Below, piece by piece: positions 1 through 64,000 of a stretch of 64,000 bases of DNA. Source of the DNA: Batillaria attramentaria (Eukaryota; Mollusca; Gastropoda; Batillariidae); the NCBI GenBank assembly GCA_018292915.2, contig JACVVK020000190.1:296001-360000 (forward strand). The letters run 5' to 3'. Both the position numbers and the translations under genes were made by a program. Position 1 is the stretch's first letter. Each line of letters starts with the position of its first letter. The notes beneath the pieces were generated by a model. The model worked only from the letters and a program-made list of their open reading frames with translations. It made no database searches and was not told the origin of the DNA.

Positions 1-660
1 TGGCAGTCTTCCTCAGTCTTACCCCCCCTTACACGCACGCAATCGAATCAAGCATACCGTCTGTCATTTTTTTTTTTTTTTAACGAAGAGGTTTGATAGG
101 TTTAGAAACTGGGGTGTAGGCCTATACTTGTCTTCTTTTTAAAAATTCAAACCAAAAAAGAGGCAAGAGTGGCTTCCCTTATAACGTTGTTCCTTCAAGA
201 TCAAGCTGTTGAATATGAAACAGATGGCTGCCAGTAGCTGTGAGCTGCCTGAAAAAAAGTCTTGGTGTTAAAGGCGATCTCATCCGTCTTCTTGTGAATA
301 GTGACGAAAACAAAATTTAAACAAGAAAATCGAGGAACGAAAGACGATGGAAAGGATGACACAGCACGGAGTCTGTCAGCGAACGTTGGCAGGATGAGTC
401 GTCTTGACATGGCCAATGGAAAGTGCCGTTTCCACCTTCAGCCATCACAGATCAAAGAGCTTGAAGGAGAAGTGTTTGTTTCCGTCGATGTAGCTCTGTT
501 AGTGGGAAAGGTACTGCTCACAGTCGGGTCATGCTGTCCTGAAACGATATAATGGAATCCGCTGTTTATTTTTAGGCTCTGTACCTGAGAAAATGCAATC
601 TTGAGAAATGTGAACCTATAAGACAAATATCTGTTGAAACACGTATTCTGCTGGTGCTAA
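1..660. other. Intergenic or downstream DNA, no recognised gene
   Basis: Lies beyond the 3' end of the Hv gene. A plus-strand open frame at 301-552 ends near a possible donor (GGGAAAG|GTACTG at about 509), but I recognise no domain. Confidence 0.3.
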
Positions 661-665
661 ATGGG

Positions 666-828
666 AAGCCGGGGTGGCCGAATGGTAGAGCGTTGGACTC
701 CTAATGCTCGGGTCGTGAGTTCGTATCCCGGCGGGGGCCAAATATTTGTGCTGGCTTTTTCATCGTTGCCCTGTCTTTGATATCACCCGTATGTGGTGGA
801 AGAAGGACGTTAAACCCCCAAACACCCC
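666..828 (+). repeat. tRNA-derived SINE, family A, near full length
   Basis: It has a tRNA-like head with A-box (GGTGGCCGAATGGTAGAGCG) and B-box-like GAGTTCG motifs. The body reads CCAAATATTTGTGCTGGC and the tail is GGACGTTAAACCCCC. The same element recurs at least ten times in this window in both orientations. It is followed by a C-rich and (CA)n tract. Confidence 0.85.
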
Positions 829-1263
829 CCCCCCACACACACACACACCCTGGTGCTAAATTGCTGTGACTGTGACTCTAAAACGAACATCAACTTGTCC
901 TTCAGACATCACAGAGATCAAAATCACAGACGACAACATCATCAACACCCACAAACAACAGCAATAAAGACAACACCAAGAATTCACCAACATCACAACC
1001 ACAACAACAGCAACAGCAACATTATCCCTACCATCATCACCAACAACCAAAAAAAAAAACGGACAACACACCAACTTTTACCCCTCACCCGTTCATAATG
1101 ATAATAATGACAAAACTTATATAGCGTTATTATATAAACAATAGTTTATTTTAAGCGCTTTAAAATAAAATAACAAGTGAAAAGGAAGAAGTATATACAC
1201 AAATATTCAGAGCCATAAGGTCAGAGCCCAGTCGCAACGACACCCACATACACACTTGCACTG
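829..1263. other. AT-rich, CA-rich 3' flank of the Hv gene
   Basis: Contains an A/C-rich stretch of CAACA-type repeats (900-1075) and the probable 3' UTR. Open frames here are low-complexity and not genes. Confidence 0.5.
1146..1151 (-). terminator. Candidate polyadenylation signal AATAAA of the Hv gene
   Basis: AATAAA on the minus strand, about 113 bases after the stop codon at 1264. It lies in an AT-rich stretch that may itself be a repeat tail, so the true 3' end could be elsewhere. Confidence 0.35.
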
Positions 1264-55378
<54,115 letters not shown>

Positions 55379-56300
55379 GGTTGTTTATTAATTGTTTTTC
55401 ACATACAAAAAAAATCGGAAGACTTGTCAGCCAAAAAAAAGGCTGATTTTCTTTTTTATCCGAATTTGTTGAGGCAAAACTTTACAAAAATATTTTTATA
55501 TGTATGTAGTTCAAAAGGCAGACCTTCGGTGTTTTTTTTCACAATGGACAAAGTTCAGTGTTTTGTTCGGTGTCTTTTTTTCACAAATAACAAAAGTTAA
55601 ATGATCTGTTTGGTGTCTTCTTCACGAATAACAACAATTCAATGTTCTCTTCGATGTCTTTTTTCTCCCACAAACTAATAACAAGTTCAATGTTGTGTCA
55701 GTGTCTTTTTTTCACAAATAACAACAGTTCAATGTTCTGTTCGGTGTCTTTTTTCACAAATTACCACAGTTCGTCTGATACCATTTTCACAAATAACAGC
55801 AGTTCAATTATCTATTTGGTGTCTTTTTTCACAAATAACAACAGTTCAATGTTCTGTTCGGTGTCTTTTTTCACAAATAACAACAGTTCAATGTTCTGTT
55901 CGGTGTCTTTTTTCACAAATTACCACAGTTCGTCTGATACCATTTTCACAAATTACAACAGTTCAAGGTATTGGATTGAATTCTCAGGAGTCTGGAAGTC
56001 CACACAATCCGTTCTGGTTCCAGTTTTCTTTCAATCAGGTCTGATAATCCCTGTTTGCAGCTACCTCGACAAACGTTCGGTTTCGCAACTAGAGATGTTA
56101 TCTTTCTTCCGATGTGTTCTTGTATACGTAGTATTCAAAGACTGGTATACATCCTTGCCTATGTTTTCGTCAGAATCAGTATGACGTCCATTTAGCCAAT
56201 CAGAGGCTTTGTAACTTCGCCCTCATCTCCAAACATCCAATCAAATAATTTACAGCATCGTAATAACTGCCTTTATTATGATTCCTGGCTGGATTGGCAA
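55379..56300 (-). promoter_or_regulatory. Upstream region of Hv exon 1 (5' UTR/promoter candidate)
   Basis: The DNA just upstream of the Hv start codon holds a 42-bp minisatellite (55545-55970) and, farther out, two CCAAT motifs (about 56189 and 56234), inverted relative to the gene. No clear TATA box or initiator was found. Promoter function is inferred only from position. Confidence 0.25.
55545..55970. repeat. 42-bp minisatellite upstream of Hv exon 1
   Basis: Units such as TTCACAAATAACAACAGTTC and AATGTTCTGTTCGGTGTC recur at 42-bp spacing with variant units (TTCGTCTGATACCATT). The array shows a higher-order duplication of a block of about 165 bp. The unit length is divisible by three, which keeps a plus-strand frame open (55642-56184) without implying a gene. 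Confidence 0.9.
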
Positions 56301-57380
56301 ATGTGCGGGGCCACGTTACTGGTCGCCGAGTCCAATTATGTATGCAGATCATCGTGTCAAAGGCCAATATGCATCAGTATGTATATGCGAGGGGCCGCGA
56401 TGACGAAATTTATGACACGTTCATACTCAAAGAGTCACCTTCTTATGCCTATGGCATATACATTCTTCAAGGTGCATAAAGCTATTGCGTCTTGCTGAAG
56501 AACGGACTAGATTTCTTAGGAGCGGAGGTCTATGTTAAATACACATGTCGTTTACAGTCTTACACACAAAAAAAACACTATACAGTCATTTATGTCATAG
56601 AAAGCGCCTCCCTCAGCTCTGCGAATGAATTACATAATGTTATAATGGCGCCAAAGTCGGTGACCTCAAAAGAAGAAAACCTTGAACACTCGAGTAGATC
56701 CCGTGTCATCAGAACATTCACCATTTCGCTGCTGGTCTCACAGATCATCAGGCAGACATTGTCTCATATTTCCACTCCGAAACAAAAACCTCGACAACGA
56801 ATCAAAGAACTTGAGAAACCAGGGTTTGGCTGGACGATGGATACAGACCAGTAGAACTTCGCGCATGCGCGGTTGGTTGAGAACTGAGGCAGAGATACGT
56901 CAGTTTTATTTACTGCTGGGATCGCAAGCTTGTAGATATGATATACGGGGCATGAAAGTGTCTCCAGAAACCATTCAGGTCGGTTTCACAGACGCTTGTA
57001 AATTACAAGCTAGCGAGATTTGTAAGGTTGTTTGCCGGGTTTAAAACTCCAAAGACTCGCGTAAGCACGTCAGTGTGTGTCTGTGATGTCTATGATAGGG
57101 ACGGGCATAACAACTGGGTCAATAGGCTGGCTTATCAACCTTTTTTTTTTCTTCTTCTTTTGGTCCTGGTGGACTTTTTTTTTCTTTATTTAAATCACCT
57201 TGAACTTGTTAAACATTGAACAGATGTCAAGAGTGGTGAAAAACGGTACAGGTGAGAGAGAGAGGGGGGGAGGAGGGGGAGGGGGTGCACAAAGAGACTT
57301 GTTCGCAGATATGTCAATTAATGTCAATCACACACCCCCCTTCCTCCCCCCCCCCAATTGTATTCTTATTCTTATTATTC
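56180..57380. other. DNA upstream of the Hv gene, nothing firmly recognised
   Basis: Open frames at 56492-56854 and 56682-57044 are short and lack known domains. A GA/G-rich tract lies at 57255-57290. Confidence 0.35.
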
Positions 57381-57388
57381 TCATTGAG

Positions 57389-57508
57389 TTCGTATCCTGG
57401 CTGGGGCCAAATATTTGTGCTGGCTTTCTCATAGTTGCTCCGTCTTTGATATCACCCGTATGTGGTGGAAAAGGACGTTAAACCCCCAAACGCCCACCCA
57501 CCCCCACC
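57389..57508 (+). repeat. SINE family A, plus copy, head truncated
   Basis: GGGGCCAAATATTTGTGCTG through GGACGTTAAACCCCCAAACG and a CCCA tail; most of the tRNA-like head is missing. Confidence 0.82.
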
Positions 57509-57639
57509 CTTATTATTCTTATTCTTCCTATTGTTATTATTGAACGAATTTTATTGTGTTGGGTCCCCATCACGTTCACAAGGGAAGCACGCGAAGATAT
57601 ATGCGGGAATTACAACGCATGTATCAATATACAGGAGGA

Positions 57640-57990
57640 AACTGTGAAGTCAGGGGATCGAGTCCCACTCGGGGCAAAGAATTTTTCCTTCTCGTATGTG
57701 GCACCGATCATTCGGGCCGATCGTCGGGGGTTCTTCTCGCCGGGTACTCCGGCTTCCTCCCCCTCTGCTGTGGAAATGTTCAGCCAACAAAATTTGAAAA
57801 ATAAATGCAATTCTAGATCCCGAAACTTAAATAGCTGAGCTGACCCTTCGCACCACGTGATTGTAATGTGTGTGAGAGAATGCGTGTGATTCACGTGAGC
57901 GTGCGTGTTGGGTTCAGTTCGCGGCGCTTTAAGCCGATTCATGAAACTGGGTAAAGCGCCTATACAATACCCATTATTATTATTATTACA
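57640..57990 (+). repeat. SINE family B, plus copy with (ATT)n tail
   Basis: CGAGTCCCACTCGGGGCAAA, GGCTTCCTCCCCCTCTGC, CACCACGTGATTGTAATGTG and GGTAAAGCGCCTATACAATA. Confidence 0.87.
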
Positions 57991-58137
57991 TGACTGTATT
58001 ATTATTAAACACATGGAAACACGACAATGTGTTATACACCACTGTCATCTGCCAATGACTGTCTCAGGTGAAGAGCATGTACATAGCCGTCTTTTTAACA
58101 ACTACCTCGTTTTGGTTGTCTGAAGAGACTCCAGACA

Positions 58138-58154
58138 ATTTATTTATTATTGTT

Positions 58155-58186
<32 letters not shown>

Positions 58187-58190
58187 TCAT
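58138..58190. repeat. (TTTA)n microsatellite
   Basis: TTTA units after TTATTATTG. Confidence 0.88.
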
Positions 58191-58729
58191 GAACAACACG
58201 GGGAAACCTGTTACGTGTATCAGCCATCACTACAGATACAGTCACGTTGCCAGTACCGTGATGCGCACGGGTACCCTGAGTGCACGGAGTATAACCCAGG
58301 CGTACCCACGCTTTCACATGTTGGCCATTCTCCGAGAAGGCCTAACTTCTGTGCCATGAGGTACGTGTCTGACCTTTCTGCGAAGAGGTGGTGCCATTAT
58401 GAAAGGGGATAATAATGACTCGTTCTGCAAGGAGATACTACCTTTCTATGAGGAGGTATGACAATTTCTTGAGGAGGCATGACAATCCTGTAAGGAGATA
58501 CAATATGTCCATTTTGCTAAGAGATAGTAGTAGTAGTAGTAGTATATGTCCATTTTGAAAGGACATAGACCATTCCCCTTGCATGAAATTGTTCTGTCTC
58601 AAAAGATGCAGTTACGCCACTACCGCTCCACAAACAGCGCGTCTACTGGTGCTGGAGTGTCGTAACTGTCTCATGCGTGTGGAGAGTTAATAATGACAGT
58701 AATAATGACAATGATGATGATAATAATAA

Positions 58730-59118
58730 TAATAATAATAAGTGTGTACCGTGTAGGCGTTTTTACCCAATTTCTTGAACTGACTCAAAGCGCCGCGAGC
58801 TGAAACCAACACGCACGCTCACGTGAATTACATGCATTTTCTCACACACTGGCCACGGACACATTACAGTCACGTGGTGCCAAGGGTCCACTCAGCTATT
58901 CAAGTTTCGGAATTTAGAATTGCATTTATTTACAAATTTTGTGGACTGAACCTTTCCAAAGTAGAGGTTGAGGAAGCCGGAGTACCCGCAGAGAACCCCT
59001 GACGATCAGCCCGACGAATGAACGGTGTCACGTACGAGAAGAATAATGCTTAGCCCCGTGTGGGACTCGAACCTGACCTCTCGCATTGGTGACGAAGCAC
59101 AGGACCACCGACCGCCCA
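58730..59118 (-). repeat. SINE family B, minus copy with (AAT)n tail
   Basis: Tail side (ATAATAATAA, GTAGGCGTTTTTACCC), the CACGTGGTGCCAAGGGTC block, and the tRNA-like head with GGGACTCGAACCTGACC (reverse). Confidence 0.85.
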
Positions 59119-59629
59119 CAAGAATTGTAAAACTGTATGTTTCGTAATCGACTGTATTCTTTTCCGTTCAACTTGGCAACTCGTCAGAATCAGCGGCGAT
59201 GCTGTCTCGCGCACACGACAAGCGAGTGTCCTGCGCAGATCGTCCGTGAAATTATGATCACTGTGAAAACCACTCGAGTCGAGCACCTCTCGAGCGAGGG
59301 ACCGTTAAATTCCCACCACCACGACAGTAAATATAACGTATCATCAATCTGTCGGCCAAGTACAACAGAAGAGGAGTGCTGCCCGATTTAGCGGCCACTC
59401 GTCAAGAGAGGGGATAGGCTGGGGATGGTGGTGTTTGTGGTGGTTGTCGTTGGGGGGAGGGAGAGGAGGAAAAGGGGAAGGGTGGACAGAGAAGAGGGGT
59501 TGACGGTTCATTAGGTGAACTAGGGTGGTCAGCATGGTTGTGCACCCGCTTTGCCGTCCATCACCTGTACCAAAATTTGCTCTTTTTCACAATATTGATT
59601 TGGGCTCTTTGGACTCTTTAAATCAATAT

Positions 59630-59700
<71 letters not shown>
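59630..59700. repeat. (GT)n microsatellite
   Basis: About 35 GT units. Confidence 0.97.
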
Positions 59701-59702
<2 letters not shown>

Positions 59703-59832
59703 ACATTTCCCATTTTCGGCCTTTTAGGCTAAACTGGCCAGTCCAACAAGATGCACTGCGTTTCTTAATATTCTTCCAACTAGATGATATCGTATTTGGT
59801 CTTCAAGTGCATCGGTAGCTGTGGAAGCTGGC

Positions 59833-59984
<152 letters not shown>

Positions 59985-60189
59985 GTTTGCTTTTGTTTGT
60001 TTTTGTTTGTTTTTGGTGGGGGGTTTTTGTTTGGTTGTTTTTGTTTTTTTAACTTTTGCTTTGCTTTTGGCTTTTGTGGTGCTTCTGTTGTTGCATTGTT
60101 TTTGTCTTTGTTTCTGTTTTACTTCTTGTTGTTGTTTTGTTGGGGTTTTTTGTTGTTGTTGTTTTTAATTTCACATGTATTAGGTTGAA

Positions 60190-60780
60190 TGTGCATATCC
60201 TGCGTATGTAAAAAATATTTTTTAAAAATAAAATAAAAAAGAACCCTACCACAAGGTCAACCCGTCCCCAGAAAACAGAGACCCAGACGCAAGAAGCATG
60301 AAACCTACAATTACGTCAGTAACCGATTGAGAAACACACAAACCTACACAACAGCCATAAATTCATATCTACAAAACAGTATACAGCCCAGCGCTGTACC
60401 AATCGACTCCCGGTGACTGTGTGCTCCAGACGTTAAGGGCGCGTCATCGAATTAAGGGTAGACAATTGCATGTCACCACGAGCATCCTCGCCAACCGGTA
60501 GAGGGCGCTCGAAGGGATGTGGAGGACTCCTCACCACGTGTTAAGGGCGTCTCCTTGCTCTCAGCGACTGCCGTGTCAAAACTGCGAACTGGCTGATCGG
60601 TTCGAGTGGGTGCCATTATTTTAGAGGTGACTTTTCCCGTGTGGAGACTTTCTATGACGAGGATGTTTTGTCCGCTGCGGGTCGTTATATATACACATGT
60701 ATATAAAAAAAAAAAAGTCCGGAATAACAGAGGACGCATCTTCAAAAAGTGATCATGACTGAGCTGTCGGTCGGTCGGTC
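60190..60780. other. Intergenic DNA, nothing recognised
   Basis: AT-rich with short open frames only. Confidence 0.4.
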
Positions 60781-60795
60781 AGGAAACTGTAAAGG

Positions 60796-61064
<269 letters not shown>

Positions 61065-62010
61065 AGTTTCATGATTAAAAACATAGAAAACAAACTTACA
61101 AAAACAATTCTGTGTACATGAGTGTGTGTGTCGGGGGCACTGAGGAAGGGGGGGGGGAGAAGGAGAGGAGGAGGAGGGGGAGGATAGACAGGCAGATGGA
61201 TAAACAGAATTTCCTTACCGATAAAAAAAGAAATAACTTCCAAAATCAACACAATGTGTGTGTTGGGTGGTGAGTCAGTCAGTGCATCACACCCTACACT
61301 GTTCATTCCTGCCGCCAAGGTCTGTACCGTATCTAATGTATGTATGAACAACGGCTTTTACAATCTGACAATTAGCAGGAACATGTATCTCCAGCTGAAA
61401 CACGTCCAGTATCACTAATAAATGTGACCCGTTCTCACAAAAGGGACCATAAGTCGAAATTTATCAATTTTGAGATATGTTTATCACTGCAATCTATTGG
61501 TTACGCAGTTTAATTCAATATAAGAATGAAAGCTGTACTACTAAAATTGACCACGGATATCAGCAGTTGAAGTTGGCTACTCACAAGGCGGCCATACTGA
61601 CCCCCGGCACTCTTTTCGCCTGTAGCGGCGTTCGGACTAGCGCGACTTACGGTCCCTTTCGCGAGAACGGGTCACAAATAACACTATTTCCACGTGGATC
61701 CAAGTAAAACATTTCTTTATTAGCAATGATTGCACGTATATATTTCCATGTAAAAAAAAAAAGTTTAAAAACAATTTTGCTGATTATCATGCAGCGAACA
61801 TTTGAGTGTGTACATTTTGCGGAGAGATATTGTACAAAACTGACAACAATAACAAATCATTGCAACATGAATATGAAAGACTGTCATGTTAATAACGAAA
61901 GCATGAATGTTAGTTCAATATGGCACGTGTAACAAAAGTAATTTATTTGCGGACTTGAAGGCACTGTTCAACAGCGGGGAAGACAGTTTGATATCATATC
62001 CTTAAAGTCT
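61065..62010. other. Intergenic DNA, nothing recognised
   Basis: A G/GGA tract at 61148-61185; otherwise unique-looking sequence without a supported exon. Confidence 0.4.
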
Positions 62011-62011
62011 C

Positions 62012-62338
62012 ACCGGGGTGAGCGGTCGTCTAATCGGTAGCGCCTCGGATTTAGCCGCTGAGCTACTGAACGGCCGTCACCAATGTCATGGCGATGAAGC
62101 GTGGATTCGCCCCCCTGGGCGAGCTTGTGATACATGTATATGATAGCGGTTTTATCTGGCTGCCGGGCTGCTCATCGGGGGTTTTTCTCCGGGTTATCCG
62201 GCTTTCCTCCCCCAGCAAAATTGAAAATTGTTTTAAAAAATTATTTTTAAAGGATATGTATTGGGTGACGCTGCACCGCGGCGACGCGCTTCCCCTGGGG
62301 GAAGCAACCCGAATTTCCCGAAAGAGATAATAAAGTAG
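62012..62338 (+). repeat. tRNA-derived SINE, family C, full length
   Basis: Head GAGCGGTCGTCTAATCGG, the ACGGCCGTCACCAATGTCAT block, GGTTATCCGGCTTTCCTCCC, GCTGCACCGCGGCGACGCGC and an AGATAATAAAGT tail. Confidence 0.85.
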
Positions 62339-62726
62339 TTAAAAAAAAAATTTAAGCTTCGTAGGCGGCAGTTTTCCATCTGTGCGGCGCTGCGGACATA
62401 GAGGCTTTAAAGAAAACTATTTCGAATTTCTGTGTTATCTTTTGGTGCACATAGGTAAAGAAGAAAATCACAATATATATCCATTGCGCGTTCGTAGGCG
62501 CCTTGCGTCTGGTTGACAGATTATTTTAAAATGTACAAAACACACACATGTATAAATGTACTTGTACAATTTGTGGAGCAGGCAACTGGCTTTCTCAAAG
62601 GATATTAAAATGTGGATTTCGAATTTATATTTCGATTTCGGACAGACTACATAAACGTAAATAGTGGAATAATGTGCAACATCATGTAATGGAAATCGTG
62701 TCGTGGGGGAGAAAGCAGGCAAATCT

Positions 62727-62795
62727 CTCTCTCTCTCTGACCAAAGGCGTCGCTAAAGCCGATAACGTCCGCTCAATCAGGTCAATTTCAAAGTA
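62727..62795. repeat. (CT)n plus repeat shared with 35835-35902
   Basis: GCGTCGCTAAAGCCGATAAC and CGCTCAATCAGGTCAATT match the other copy. Confidence 0.58.
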
Positions 62796-62820
62796 GTAGC
62801 ACAAATCTACTAGAGATATG

Positions 62821-62826
<6 letters not shown>

Positions 62827-62896
<70 letters not shown>
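62827..62896. repeat. (CA)n microsatellite
   Basis: About 35 CA units. Confidence 0.97.
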
Positions 62897-63082
62897 CATA
62901 CGATACGTCATACGACAGAATAAAATATTCGTTGAATATTATGTTGGCTGCACGTCCGTATGAAATACTGATATACATCAGAACAAAATTACACCGTCAG
63001 TACAACGGAGAATGCATAGTAAAATACTGTATACAGCAGCACAGTGGAAGAGCTAATCAGTTCTGATTATGTACTTGATTGC

Positions 63083-63210
<128 letters not shown>

Positions 63211-63351
63211 ACCCCCCCACCCCCTCGCTCCCCACTCACCCACCCCCCTCCCCCTTAAGCACAGCCTTACACTGTCGGTCAGTCTGCATAGATCACATTT
63301 CGGGTATTGGCAGAAGGGCAAACAGAGATTCTCTGTATTTCTTCACATATT

Positions 63352-63478
63352 GCAAACAGTCTCCAAGATTCTAGTAAGAGCCCGTGAGGAGTCTGTACAA
63401 AAGCTGGCGCCGTCGGCCTCGTCTTTAACATCTCGCTCCAGACGATCATCCAAGTCCATGATTGTCAACCCCGTAACC
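63352..63478 (-). CDS. Possible exon (low support)
   Basis: After the acceptor-like AGTGTTTCAG the minus strand is open and codes an acidic peptide with IMDLDDRLERDVKDEADG, ending at a TGA near 63348. No domain recognised and no donor needed if terminal. The opposite strand is open too, so the strand is uncertain. Confidence 0.18.
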
Positions 63479-63539
63479 TGAAACACTTGAACAGTTCCGA
63501 TCTAGCGAACATCTAGAGGTAGAAAAGGACATAAAGCAC

Positions 63540-63706
63540 CTGAAATATTGAAGCTGAGACGAAGACGATTGGATTTGAATGAGGACTGTTTCCTGTTCCG
63601 GTGCCGTCCGTGCGACACGTCTCGCAGCAGCTTGTGACGTCACATCCGGTGCCACCGCGGGACTGAGACGAGCATCCGCGCAGCAGAAGGTTTCCGTACT
63701 CACAAC
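63540..63706 (-). CDS. Possible Cys-rich exon of a neighbouring gene (low support)
   Basis: The minus strand has acceptor GTGTTTGCAG and a weak donor CAG|GTGCTT. The open frame codes a short peptide with six Cys (GCEYGNLLLRGC, GCDVTSCCETC). The spacing suggests a small extracellular module, but I do not recognise a family. It lies about 8 kb upstream of Hv exon 1 on the same strand. Confidence 0.25.
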
Positions 63707-63725
63707 CTGCAAACACATTTAAAAC

Positions 63726-63730
<5 letters not shown>

Positions 63731-63776
<46 letters not shown>

Positions 63777-63900
63777 AGAGAGAGAGAGACAGAGACAGAC
63801 AGACAGAGACGGAGAGATAGAGAAAAAGACAGACAGGGAAGGGGGGGAGGAGAGGGGGGGGGGCAGGCAGACAGACAGACTGACATAGAGATATACAGAC
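63731..63900. repeat. (GA)n(GACA)n microsatellite with G-run
   Basis: GA array, GACA units and a GGGGGGG stretch. Confidence 0.95.
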
Positions 63901-63904
63901 AGAG

Positions 63905-64000
63905 ACACAAGACAGAGATAATTGCAAAATATCTGATCCCGAATGATTTTTTTTTTTCAGGACAGTGGCTCGTATGCATACTAATCTGCCAATCTTACAA
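63905..64000 (-). mobile_element. Probable LINE 3' end, cut by the window edge
   Basis: TTTTTTTCAGGACAGTGGCT and TAATCTGCCAATCTTACAA resemble the 3' ends at 24430 and 51650 and again lie next to a GA/GACA tract. Confidence 0.35.

Noticed and set aside
666..740. tRNA gene candidates at SINE heads (also 10262, 10697, 23163, 48230 and 62012)
   Set aside because: They have A- and B-box-like sequences but no complete cloverleaf or acceptor stem, and each continues into a SINE body.
55642..56184. 180-aa plus-strand frame with 14-residue repeats
   Set aside because: The repeats reflect a 42-bp minisatellite whose unit is divisible by three. No domain, and the region is upstream of the minus-strand gene.
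56492..56854. 120-aa plus-strand frame upstream of the channel gene
   Set aside because: No domain, no convincing splice sites, and of a length expected by chance in 64 kb.

Overview
This is a repeat-saturated metazoan genome window, most likely from a marine mollusc and probably a gastropod. The species call is inference. It rests on very dense CA/GA microsatellites, several tRNA-derived SINE families, a 3.3 kb APE-type LINE and small widely spaced exons. There is nothing prokaryotic here: no operons, no CRISPR and no ribosome binding sites.

The window carries one multi-exon host gene that I can reconstruct completely, on the minus strand. Nine coding exons (55378 down to 1264) have GT-AG borders and compatible phases. 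They close to exactly 1848 nt, which is 615 residues plus a stop. The product is a voltage-gated proton channel (Hv1/HVCN1 family) with S1 (exon 2), S2 (exons 4-5), S3 and S4 (exon 6) and a C-terminal coiled coil (exons 7-8). From the end of S2 to the coiled coil it aligns without gaps to human Hv1 as I know it. Three features set it apart. The first S4 arginine is replaced by leucine. The S1-S2 loop is about 145 residues, with five N-glycosylation sequons and a furin-like RSKR site. The cytoplasmic tail is about 205 residues and ends near a PPTY motif. Loss of the first S4 arginine is the hallmark reported for Aplysia AcHv3, a leak-like proton channel, so an Hv3-type paralogue is the best guess.

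Layout: 1-13269 holds exons 9 to 2, with introns filled by SINEs and microsatellites. 13270-55151 is a single intron of about 42 kb. It contains an intact LINE (ORF 24731-27850, flanked by a 12-bp target duplication), a truncated LINE (about 51640-52935), two pairs of MITE-like elements, a 12-copy 62-bp satellite built from a SINE tail (33308-34051), a perfect 33-bp palindrome (35535-35609), and long CA, GA, TTGG and TTG tracts. Exon 1 lies at 55152-55378, with a 42-bp minisatellite just upstream (55545-55970). 55971-64000 is again repeats, with weak hints of exons of another gene near 63.4-63.7 kb.

A few plus-strand stretches (8735-8883, 21757-22007, 30995-31143, 50128-50638) look exon-like but cannot be recognised or chained by phase. 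They are given at low confidence.
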